A stretch of 61,842 nucleotides of DNA from Clostridiaceae bacterium (lineage in GTDB: Bacteria > Bacillota > Clostridia > Oscillospirales > Acutalibacteraceae). This document shows, in pieces, positions 35,374 through 44,436 of the stretch. The translations under genes and the position numbers were made by a program. How positions within the stretch are numbered: position 1 is the stretch's first letter; every line of letters begins with the position of its first letter. Below the pieces are notes generated by a model, which ran no database searches, was not told the DNA's origin, and saw only the letters and a program-made list of their open reading frames with translations. The stretch is taken from positions 1 to 61,842 of the forward strand of contig JAETSR010000013.1 in the NCBI GenBank assembly GCA_021769555.1, written 5' to 3'.

Positions 35374-35463
35374 ATGAACGCAAAGACTATCATCGCAATC
35401 GTGCTGCTTGTTTTCATTCTGGGCGGCTTTGCGTTCCTGCAACTCAGGAACCGCAGGAAGTAG
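35374..35463 (+). CDS. 29-residue single-pass membrane peptide
   Basis: ATG at 35374 with AAAGGAG at the right distance, then MNAKTIIAIVLLVFILGG, continuing into a hydrophobic helix and a basic end RNRRK. One helix spans almost the whole peptide (residues 5-23) with the positive end at the C-terminus, so the tail is probably cytosolic. It is followed by a GGGGCG/CGCCCC hairpin and the next ICE gene. No family is recognised; it could be a small holin-like or regulatory peptide. Confidence 0.55.
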   Translation: MNAKTIIAIVLLVFILGGFAFLQLRNRRK

Positions 35464-35521
35464 ATAATGAACAACGGGGCGGAGGAAACTTCGCCCCTAT
35501 TCTTTTTTAAGGGAGGAAAAC

Positions 35522-35818
35522 ATGAATCAGACAACGACAGTCGAGAACCGAGTGCTTGAGATACTGAGGGCTTGCCCTCGTTCCAGATATGATGATATGG
35601 TGCTTGCCACGCAGTATTACAGCCGGTACGGACACAGAAAAATCACAGAGCTGCCCTTTGGGTATGTGATGTTCAACTATAAGCGGTTCGGTCTGCCCTG
35701 CTTTGAGACTATTCGCAGGGCAAGGCAGAGGGTACAGTCTCTTTTCCCTGAGCTGTCCCGCAATCCCAGCGAGCCTGAGAACACTGAGCTTGTCCTGCTT
35801 ATTCAGATTGGAGGTTGA
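35522..35818 (+). CDS. Small conserved ICE protein, function unknown
   Basis: A 98-residue soluble, basic protein with EILRACPRSRYDDMVLATQYY and FETIRRARQRVQSLFPEL, helical and probably DNA-binding in character. GGGAGG precedes the ATG. It opens a run of closely spaced or overlapping small genes reading into the giant methylase-helicase, all on the plus strand, and I recall similar genes in the same place in other Clostridial ICEs. No function is assigned. Confidence 0.7.
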   Translation: MNQTTTVENRVLEILRACPRSRYDDMVLATQYYSRYGHRKITELPFGYVMFNYKRFGLPCFETIRRARQRVQSLFPELSRNPSEPENTELVLLIQIGG

Positions 35819-35823
35819 AGCGT

Positions 35824-36075
35824 ATGGCAGCGAGTAAATCCGCAGAGGAGCTTGCCTTGCAGAGAAAGGTCAAGGTCATGGCAAAACTGTTTGCCAGCGG
35901 TTACAGGACAGAAAGTGAGCTACAATCGCTTTCGATGGAGGCAATCTTGAAGATTCAGGGCATCACAATGGACGATCTCAGAATCATCATGTCACTGCAA
36001 AAGAGCGTGAAAAACCGCTCTCTGTATAGCTATCTGGGAGGTGGAGAAGATGAGCAGCCAAACCAGAACGAATGA
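35824..36075 (+). CDS. Small conserved ICE protein, function unknown
   Basis: An 83-residue protein starting MAASKSAEELALQRK, largely helical, with MAKLFASGYRTESELQSLSMEA. The ATG at 35824 is chosen for GGAGGTTGAAGCGT in front rather than the TTG 9 bases earlier. It overlaps the next gene by 26 bases, which suggests coupled translation. No recognised domain. Confidence 0.65.
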   Translation: MAASKSAEELALQRKVKVMAKLFASGYRTESELQSLSMEAILKIQGITMDDLRIIMSLQKSVKNRSLYSYLGGGEDEQPNQNE

Positions 36076-36634
36076 CCGGCGCATCGTGTGGAGCGACCAG
36101 AACCTCGATATAGAGGATTGGCGGGAGGGGTACAAGGAGTATCTGGAAGCCAATGAACTGGATTTAGACCCTGACGATGAGCAAGCCATCTATAAGTGGA
36201 TGGTGGAGACAAACGAGGAGTACCTGTCCGACGAGCGCATGAATCTGGACATTCAGCTTTCCCAGCCCATTATCATCATTGGCGACCTCGGACGCTGGAA
36301 CGGCAGAGTGATGGGCTATAAGATGATCGACTCCGGCAACATCAAGGACTGCCTCTATTCCGATACTGATTTTACCGAGTGGTATGTTGACCGGTACGGA
36401 GATCTGCGGGCGGACGCCGTTCACCACGATGGGACAAATCATTACCTCTACCGAGTATTCAAGGAGGGCGTAACGGAATCCCAGATAGAGCGTTTGCAGG
36501 ATAAAATCTATCTGGGGAAAGCGACCAGAGCGGACATCACGAGAGTGACAAAGCGCCTCGGTGATGAAATCGGCAGGGTTTACGGCTGGGACTTCCCGAA
36601 AAGCAGGACAGCGGTTGAAAGAGAGGCGGGCTAA
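36050..36634 (+). CDS. Conserved ICE protein, function unknown
   Basis: A 194-residue acidic protein. The N-terminal part has WREGYKEYLEANELDLDPDD; the middle IIIIGDLGRWNGRVMGYKMI is followed by YVDRYGDLRADAVHHDGTNHYLYR, a pattern seen in ICE-borne accessory proteins. No catalytic motif is clear. GGAGGTGGAGAAG precedes the ATG. It ends exactly where the next gene begins. Confidence 0.68.
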   Translation: MSSQTRTNDRRIVWSDQNLDIEDWREGYKEYLEANELDLDPDDEQAIYKWMVETNEEYLSDERMNLDIQLSQPIIIIGDLGRWNGRVMGYKMIDSGNIKDCLYSDTDFTEWYVDRYGDLRADAVHHDGTNHYLYRVFKEGVTESQIERLQDKIYLGKATRADITRVTKRLGDEIGRVYGWDFPKSRTAVEREAG

Positions 36635-37576
36635 ATGGAACTGCAAATCAGACCTATGCGCTATGAGGAGCGCAAGTACACCTATGAGCAAAGCAGCCAG
36701 CTCATGAGCCAGACCGGAAGCATTGGGCGGCTCAGGGGGGACTTTGGGAGGAGCGGAATCGAGTTCTGGACAACATGGGAGGATCACAGGCAAGACCTGA
36801 AAACCGATGCTTTCAAAGCAGAGCTGGATGATGTCATCAATGCCCTGCGCTCTGATGAATACGGCTTGCTGAAAGACAGACGCAGCATGGTGTCTTTTTC
36901 CAGAGCGGAGCCGGACAGCGCCTTTAAGGGCAACTACACCACCGAGTACGGCTTTCGTGTGGACACAAAAGACTTTGCTTTCCTGATTCGCTGCAATCCC
37001 CAGCAGGGGGACTACAACTTCTACTGCTTCTGCTATGTTTCCCAATGGCTTGACCGGCATATCGAAAGAGCCGGAAATGATATTCGTTTCATCGACAGCA
37101 GCTACAATGAGCTTTTCAGGCTTCCCGATGGGGAGCAAATAACAATTACTCTGTCCACCGATGAGAAGCTGGATAGAACCTGCCGCTTTGTTGACGAAGC
37201 CCATCTTGAGGTGGGGAACAGCCTCTATCACATCTGTGAGTTCGCAGAGCTTATGGAGCGAAACGGGAACACCTACGCCCCGAAAGAGCCGCCGCTCCCG
37301 CCAAAGTGCTTTGCTGTGATGCCCTCCAGCGGGGACATCATTGAGATTACCCGCTATGAAAAGGGATATAGACCGATCAGAAAGAGAGATGCCTTTGAAA
37401 CGGAGGCAGGAAGAGACCTGTTTGTGGAGACGGCAAACAAGAGACGGGGCGTGACAAAGGCGCAGGAAGCCGCTATGTTGGCAGGCTCCCTGTTTGGCTG
37501 GGACACCCCTGCGGCAAAACCGAAGAACTACGATGAGAACGGAAAGGCAATCAAGCCTAAAGACCGAGAACGATAA
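36635..37576 (+). CDS. Conserved ICE protein (large, function unknown)
   Basis: A 313-residue soluble protein: an N-terminal segment with EERKYTYEQSSQLMSQTGSI, a central beta-rich part (NYNFYCFCYVSQWLD-like region near 130) and a C-terminal linker with RKRDAFETEAGRDLFVETAN and a basic end. It lies immediately before the giant methylase-helicase gene, which is its usual position in this ICE group. A role in replication or antirestriction is possible; nothing in the sequence proves it. Start follows the previous stop with no gap. Confidence 0.68.
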   Translation: MELQIRPMRYEERKYTYEQSSQLMSQTGSIGRLRGDFGRSGIEFWTTWEDHRQDLKTDAFKAELDDVINALRSDEYGLLKDRRSMVSFSRAEPDSAFKGNYTTEYGFRVDTKDFAFLIRCNPQQGDYNFYCFCYVSQWLDRHIERAGNDIRFIDSSYNELFRLPDGEQITITLSTDEKLDRTCRFVDEAHLEVGNSLYHICEFAELMERNGNTYAPKEPPLPPKCFAVMPSSGDIIEITRYEKGYRPIRKRDAFETEAGRDLFVETANKRRGVTKAQEAAMLAGSLFGWDTPAAKPKNYDENGKAIKPKDRER

Positions 37577-37591
37577 AGGAGGTGTAGACCG

Positions 37592-39676
37592 ATGGCTCGA
37601 AAGTATGACCTGATTTCAGAGCTTTATGACCGTACTGCAAAGCGTGTGGTGGGCAATCCCGAAAGCTGGCAGCGGTTTTTGGATTCTGCTTGCAGGAACT
37701 TCAAGCTCCGCTTTGATGAGCAGCTCCTTATCTTTGCCCAGCGCCCAGATGCAACCGCCGTTTTGGAAATCGAGCGGTGGAATGAAGGCTTTGGCAGATG
37801 GGTCAACAGGGGCGCAAGGGGGATTGCAGTATTCGAGGACAGCGACCGCAGCCGCCAGCGGCTCAAGCACTATTTTGATGTGTCGGATACCCACCCCAGC
37901 CGGTATTCCCGTCCTGTCCCCATCTGGCAGATGAAGCCTGAGTACGAAGCTGAGGTAATCGAGACCTTGGAGAGTACCTTCGGCGCACTTTACGAAAAGG
38001 AAACGCTGGGCGACACCATTCTGAGTGCTGCAAAGAACGCCGTTGAGGACAATATTCCCGATTATGTGGGGGATTTGCTCTATACGGTGGAAAACAGCTT
38101 TCTGGAAGAGCTGGACGAGGACATGGTGGAGGCGATGTACCGAAAGGTTGTCCGAAACAGTGTCGCCTATATGCTGATGAGCCGTCTGGGACTGGACACC
38201 GGCGACTACTTTGAGCGCAGTGACTTTGAAGATGTCCTCAACTTCAACACTGGCGAGACCATGAACGCCCTCGGCTTTGCCACCAGCGATATTGCGGAGA
38301 TGGCGCTGACAGAGGTCGCCAGAACCATCAACGCCCTTGACCGGAAGAATCGCATAATTGCGGGAAGAGCGGAGGGCGGCTACAATGAAGGTGCAACAAT
38401 ATCAGAAGAAAGGGGTTCTGAGCATGAACGAGATCACTTACACGATGCAGGGGGACTACCAGCTCCCGAACCTGAAGCTGCCGGAGCAGCCGGAAGTGGT
38501 GCTGGGCAAGTACGCCAGCCTGAGACGGAAGTACCAGAAGGAGCATCATCGGGTGCTATACTACAATCTGCTGACGAGCTGCAAGCTGGAGGAACATCTG
38601 GCGGAGGTAGAGCAGAGGGCAACCTCGATGGAGGAGACTCTGGTGCGGCAGATGGCGGACAAACAGGGCGTGACGGAGCGCCTGAAAGCGGAGGACATGA
38701 TGGCGTGGGTTCGGAAGATGAACAATCTGAGGAACTCGGCGCAGGAGATCGTGCTGACGGAAGTGGTTTACGCCTAAACTGGCATGAGCAGTCTGACGAG
38801 GACAAAAGCATTCCTTTCCTCGCCTCTTCCGATGATGTAAATGCCATTTTGCTGGCTACGCCGCACCTGAAAAAGTCTAAAGCGCTCATTCGTGAGTTCC
38901 TCGAAAGCGATCCCAGCGACCATGCTCGGACAGAGTTTATCAAGGATTGCTTCAACAAGGACTACACTGAGGTGATTCTCGATGATGGACGCAGAATGGG
39001 CTACAAGACCTATGAGAATGTGCTGCATCTGTGGGAAGGCAGCTATCTGAGACGCACCAAGCAGGTGTACCATGATTGGGGCGTTATAGCCAACCACTTT
39101 GAGAGCTTGCGGCTTCTGGGAGAGCTTCAGGACAACATGAAGCCCCTTCCGTCGATGGAGGAGCAGCAGGAAACACTTGCTTTGGCAGAGGAGAAATCCT
39201 CTGCCTTTTCCTTTTCACCGGAGATCATCGACGCTGTTCTTACTCATGGGAGCGGTGTGTCTGAGGGCAAGTTCCGCATCTACGAGCAGTTCCAAAAGAG
39301 CCTGTCTGCAAAGGAAAACGCTGCATTTCTCAAAAACGAATACGGCTGGGGCGACGCTTATCCCGTCATAACCGGCACAGACATTGACGAGCAGCACGAT
39401 GGTAAGGGTATCACCCTAAAAAAAGGACTTGGGGACGATGCTCCCCACATCACTTTGAAATGGGATAAGGTTGAAAAGCGGATAGCCGAGCTGATTCGCA
39501 TGGACAGATACCTGAACCCGAAAGAGGTGGAACTGTATCCCGCTTGGCTTGCCGCTCAGGAGGAGCGGCGGCAGGAGCAGCAGGAGCGTCAGGCGGTTCG
39601 GGAAACGCTGAACACAGCGCCGCCGGAGAAAACACCGGAACCGGATATTGAAGCGCACTACGAATACCATCTGTGA
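37592..39676 (+). pseudogene. Giant methylase-helicase gene, N-terminal segment ending at in-frame TGA
   Basis: First 694 codons of a gene whose other parts lie at 39677-44364 and 55328-56936. Residues about 1-250 are an ArdC-like N-terminal domain (ISELYDRTAKRVVGNPESWQ, WNEGFGRWVNRGARGIAVFE). Residues 278-395 are a Gly/Ala/Glu-rich linker that shares its DNA with tnpV in another frame; then comes a conserved block from LNWHEQSDEDKSIPFL. The frame stops at a TGA (39674-39676) in the middle of the continuing domain: YEYHL, stop, DKVYFGADEYEIL. Related proteins read straight through here with Gly, so a GGA-to-TGA change is likely. GGAGG precedes the ATG. Intact relatives act in ICE DNA processing or defence evasion. 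Confidence 0.82.
38424..38777 (+). CDS. tnpV: TnpV-like protein overprinted inside the methylase-helicase gene
   Basis: A 117-residue reading frame, offset by one base from the surrounding gene, encoding a TnpV-type protein. It starts MNEITYTMQGDYQLPNLKLP, has an AAAGGGG ribosome site about 10 bases upstream, and ends with VVYA. The core GVTERLKAEDMMAWVRKMNN matches the TnpV of the nested transposon (GVTEKLKAEDMMAWVGRMNN at 51043-51417) at most positions. Two unrelated proteins are thus encoded in the same DNA: this one and a low-complexity linker of the host gene. TnpV function is unknown; it is a small helical protein of Tn4451-type elements. Confidence 0.85.
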   Translation: MNEITYTMQGDYQLPNLKLPEQPEVVLGKYASLRRKYQKEHHRVLYYNLLTSCKLEEHLAEVEQRATSMEETLVRQMADKQGVTERLKAEDMMAWVRKMNNLRNSAQEIVLTEVVYA

Positions 39677-42600
39677 GATAAGGTGTACTTCGGCGCAGAC
39701 GAGTATGAAATCCTGTCCCTTTCCGGCGACAGGGTTTTGCTCTATGATACGCAGTTTCCTTTGTTCCAGCGGGAGGAAGCAAGGGCGGATTTTGAGCAGA
39801 AGGTGCGGGAGAATCCACTAAATGACCATTTGAAGGTGAGTGGCAGGGATAGCGTACCTGCACCGACTGACAACCCGAATAAGGAGGTCTCAAAAGCAGA
39901 TGACCGGTTCCATGTGGTGGAGCTGGACAGGGACTACCAGACAGCTTACGGCATTTGGGATGATGTGCAGGACGCACAGTATGTAGACGATGAGGGCATC
40001 AGCGAGGAGTTCCTGAGCGAGTGGGAAGCCAACGCTTATGCGGAAAAGCTCAACGCCGCTTGGAAAGAGCAGCCTGTTCAGGAAAAGCCCTCTCAGATTC
40101 AGGAGTATAGCCGTATAAAGGAAGAAAATCCCGCCAGCGTCCTGCTGTACCTGAACGGCGATTCATTTGTTGCCTATAACGAGGACGCCAAAGTGCTTGG
40201 TGATATTCTGGGGATTGCTCCGTCAACACAAGAGCTGGCAGAATCCTTAGAAGCGCCAATCCAGATTCCAGCAAACCGGCTGCAACTCTTCATCAACCTG
40301 TTAAATGACAGGGGCATTGATGTGGCGGTCTCCACTCTTGAGGACGGGGAACGAGTGACAAGCAACATCGTTTCCACCAGCAAAGATGACCCTGTTGAAT
40401 CCCAGCCGGTAGGCAGGATCGACTATCTGGGAACTAACGGCGCAGTCGGGGAAAGCATCGAGTACACCAGCGAATATCAATTTCTGAAAGACATCAAGGA
40501 GGAAAACTTCTACGGCAGTCCGATGAGCATCGTGCTTTACCGGAACAGAAACGGAGAGACCATCTCGCAGGACTTCCTTTCCCAGCTTGACCCGCCGCCG
40601 CAGGGTTTCCGAGTGGAGGACTTTGTTCCGAATCGTGAGCGTCTGCTGGCACAGGCAAAGAGCCTGATAAACGATTTCTGCAATCAGGAGTATGGGGAGG
40701 GTTCGGAAGCTGACTTCTCAGACCTGACAAGAGTGGGAATTGCTTACACCACCGTCACAGACAAGGAACTGGAGGTTCAGATTGAGGTTGACCTTGTTCA
40801 CTTCCAGATAAAAACCTTAGTCGAAAACCAGATTGTGCGATTTATCGAGTACAAGAGCTTTGAGGAATTTGTGGAGCATGGTCTGGCTGGACTGAGCTTC
40901 GATGACCTCGTTTCTGTCCCTGATCGGCTGCTTACGCATTTTCTTGAAGAAGATGAGCCTGATGAAGCTGACGATTTCAGCGACATCTACCCTGAGCTTA
41001 TCCGTATGTCCCTTGAGAGCGACGAGCCAAGCCCCTTTGTGGAGCAGGTCATGGCAGATGTGGAGCGCCTTACAAGGGCGGAGCAGGAGCCTGAGCCGGA
41101 ATCTGAGCAGGAGTTGCAGCCCGCATGGGAACAGAAGCGGACAAAGGTACAGACCTTTGACCTGCACCCTGACATTCCCATGTCGGAGCGCCACACCTTT
41201 GACCTTGCCAGTAACAGGGTCGAGGAAGTGAACAAGAAGGAGCGCTTTCACAGAAACTATGCGGCAATATCGGTCTTGAAGAAATGTCAAAGCGAGAACC
41301 GGTTTGCCACACCCGAAGAGCAGGTTATTTTATCCAAGTATGTGGGCTGGGGCGGTATCCCCGAAGTGTTTGACGAGGGCGCAGGCTCTTGGCAAACCGA
41401 ATATACGATGCTGAAAAACATCCTGACGCCGGAAGAATACACTTCTGCCAGAGAGAGCGTGCTGACAGCGTTTTATACGCCGCCGGAGGTTATTTCTGGC
41501 ATCTACAAGGCACTGGAACGCATGGGCTTTCGGGAGGGGAATATCCTCGAACCGTCCTGCGGCATCGGCAACTTCATCGGTATGTTGCCGCAGGAAATGC
41601 AGCAGGCAAAGGTGTACGGCGTTGAGATTGACACCATCTCGGCGGCAATCGCCCAGCAGCTCTATCAGCGCTCCTCGATAGCAGCACAGCCCTTTGAGGA
41701 AGCCAATATCCCAGACAGCTTCTTTGACGCAGTGGTGGGCAATATCCCCTTTGGGGATTTCCGCCTTTTGGACAAGCGGTATGATAAGCACCATTTTTTG
41801 ATCCATGACTATTTCTTTGCAAAGTCCCTCGACAAGCTCCGCCCCGGCGGTGTCATGGCGTTGGTGACGAGCAAAGGGACGATGGACAAAGCAAGCCCAG
41901 AGGTGCGGAAGTATATCGCACAGAGGGCAGACCTGCTCGGAGCAATCCGTCTGCCGAACAACACCTTCAAAGGAAACGCCGGTACGGAGGTCGTGTCAGA
42001 TATTCTCATCTTGCAGAAGCGAGACCGGCTGATCGACCTTGAACCGGATTGGGTTCACCTTGACACCGATGAAAACGGCATCAAAATGAACAGCTATTTT
42101 GTCCAGCACCCAGAGATGATTCTGGGCGAGGTCAAGATGGTGTCTGGCAGGTTTGGGGAAGAGATGACGGTTGTTCCCTATGAGGGCAGCGACCTCGGCA
42201 GTTTGCTCGATGAGGCGGTTGCAAATATTCATGGTGAAATCACTGAGTATGAGCTGGACGATGAGTTTGCCGATGAGGATAATTCTATTCCCGCAGACCC
42301 CACCGTCCGCAACTTCTCCTACACGATACTGGACGATACGGTCTATTATCGGGAAAACTCCCGCATGGCTCCTGTAAAGGTGTCTGCAACTGCGGAAAAC
42401 CGCATAAAGGGACTGATCCGCATACGGGATACGGTCAAGAATCTGCTTGAAATCCAAACAGAGGGGTTCCCAGACGATCAGATACAGGCATCTCAAAAGA
42501 AGCTGAACGAGCTATATGACCGCTTCACAGAAAAGTATGGGCTTATCAATTCTCGTGCCAATGTGTCCGCATTCTCGCAGGACAGCTCCTTTGCGCTTCT

Positions 42601-44364
42601 CTCTGCACTGGAGATATTGGACGAGGAAGGCAAGCTGGAACGCAAGGCGGACATCTTCACCAAGCGTACCATCAAGCCCCATGTGCCGGTTACTTCGGTA
42701 GATACGGCGAGCGAAGCGTTTGCGGTGTCGCTGGGGGAAAAGGCTCGGATCGACATGGACTATATGTGTTCGCTTTGCGGCAAGACCGAAAAGGAAGTTT
42801 ACGAGGACTTAAAGGGTGTTATCTTCCTGAACCCCAAACACAGCGACCTGATGGGAGAACCCAAGTATCTAACGGCGGATGAGTACCTCTCCGGCAATGT
42901 CAGGGAGAAGCTCGATTTTGCCAAAAGGTCTAACGAAGTGTTCAGCGGCGACTATGATATAAACATCGAGGCACTGGAAAAGGTGCAGCCCAAAGATCTG
43001 ACCGCCAGCGAAATCTTTGTGAGGCTCGGCACCACTTGGGTGCCGCCTGAGATCATTCAGCAATTCATTTTTGAGTTTCTGGATACCCCCCGCTATGCGC
43101 AGTGGGACATCAAAGTACACTACTCGCAGTTCTCCAGCCAGTGGAACATTGAGGGGAAAAGCACCGACCGCAGTAATGTCAAAGCCTACACCACCTATGG
43201 CACAAGCCGTATCAACGCCTATAAGATCATCGAGGAAACACTGAACCTGAAAGATGTTCGTATCTTTGACTATGTGGAGGATGCGGACGGAAAGAAGAAG
43301 GCAGTTCTCAATACTACAGAGACCGCCATCGCACAGGCGAAGCAGGAGCAGATCAAGCAGGGCTTTCAGGATTGGGTATGGAAAGATCCCACCCGAAGAG
43401 AGATGCTCTGTAAGATTTACAACGAGAAGTTCAACTCAACAAGACCCAGAGAGTATGACGGAAGCCATATTGTGTTCTCCGGCATGAACCCTGAAATCGA
43501 ACTGCGGGAGCATCAGAAGAACGCAGTGGCGCACATCCTCTATGGCGGCAACACCCTGCAGGCACACGCCGTAGGCGCAGGGAAAACTTTTGAAATGACC
43601 GCAGCGGCGATGGAATCCAAGCGGCTTGGTTTGTGCAGCAAATCCCTGTTTGTTGTCCCGAACCACCTGACCGAACAGTGGGCGGCTGAGTTCTTGCAAC
43701 TTTATCCGGCGGCGAATATCTTAGTTGCCACGAAGAAGGATTTTGAAACGAAAAACCGCAAGAAATTCTGCGGCAGGATAGCGACCGGCGACTACGATGC
43801 AATCATCATCGGGCATAGCCAGTTTGAGAAAATCCCCATGAGCATTGAGCGCCAGATCGCACTCCTTGAGCGGGAGCGTGATGAAATCTTGGACTGCATT
43901 GCCGAAATCAAGGCGAACAAGGGTGAGAATTTTACTCGAAAGCAGTTTGAGAGGTCGAAGAAAAACATCGAGTATAAGCTGAAATCCCTCTATGACCAGA
44001 GCAAAAAGGATGATGTCGTGACCTTTGAAGAGCTGGGCATTGACCGCCTGTTCATTGATGAGAGTCACTACTACAAGAACCTTCATCTCTACACGAAGAT
44101 GCGGAATGTGGGCGGCATCGCACAGACGGAGGCAAAGAAATCTGCTGACCTCTATATGAAGTGCCGCTATCTTGACGAGCTGACCGGAGGGCGTGGAACA
44201 GTCTTTGCCACCGGTACGCCTATATCCAATAGCATGGTCGAGCTTTACACGATCCAGAGGTATTTGCAGTACAGCACCCTTGAAAAGAGTGGTTTGCAGC
44301 ACTTCGATGCTTGGGCTTCCAGCTTTGGAGAGACAGTTACGGCGGTGGAGCTGAAACCGGAGGG
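39677..44364 (+). pseudogene. Giant methylase-helicase gene, middle segment (stop to insertion)
   Basis: Continues the same frame after the TGA. Counting from the original start, residues about 695-1230 are accessory domains. About 1319 is the SAM-binding EPSCGIGNFIGMLP and about 1382 the N6-methylase-type NIPF (VVGNIPFGDF). About 1995 is the helicase Walker A (HAVGAGKTFEMTAA) and about 2155 the DESH box (FIDESHYYKN), followed by FATGTPISNSMVELYT. The frame is interrupted at 44364 within VELKPEG by a 10.96-kb transposon. A downstream restart at GTG 39683 is open but has no good ribosome site. A protein from this part alone would lack the second helicase domain. Confidence 0.85.
44360..44364 (+). 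repeat. Left flanking direct repeat GAGGG
   Basis: Left copy of the 5-base repeat shared with 55323-55327. It includes the GA dinucleotide expected at TnpX crossover sites. Confidence 0.85.
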
Positions 44365-44365
44365 C

Positions 44366-44371
44366 TACAAT
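44366..44371 (+). promoter_or_regulatory. Left-end -10 half of a junction promoter for tnpX
   Basis: TACAAT starts 2 bases inside the left end. In the integrated form no good -35 lies 17 bases upstream. In the circular form TTGACA from the right end (55306-55311) would sit exactly 17 bases away. Confidence 0.78.
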
Positions 44372-44436
44372 TTTCCTATACAATTTTTCGGGCGTTCCAA
44401 AATTGAACAATTACATTGCAAAAGGAGGTGTTGTGA

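Noticed and set aside
39674-39676. TGA as a selenocysteine or recoded codon
   Set aside because: No SECIS-like hairpin is obvious after it, relatives have Gly here as I recall, and TGA is used as an ordinary stop throughout the window.
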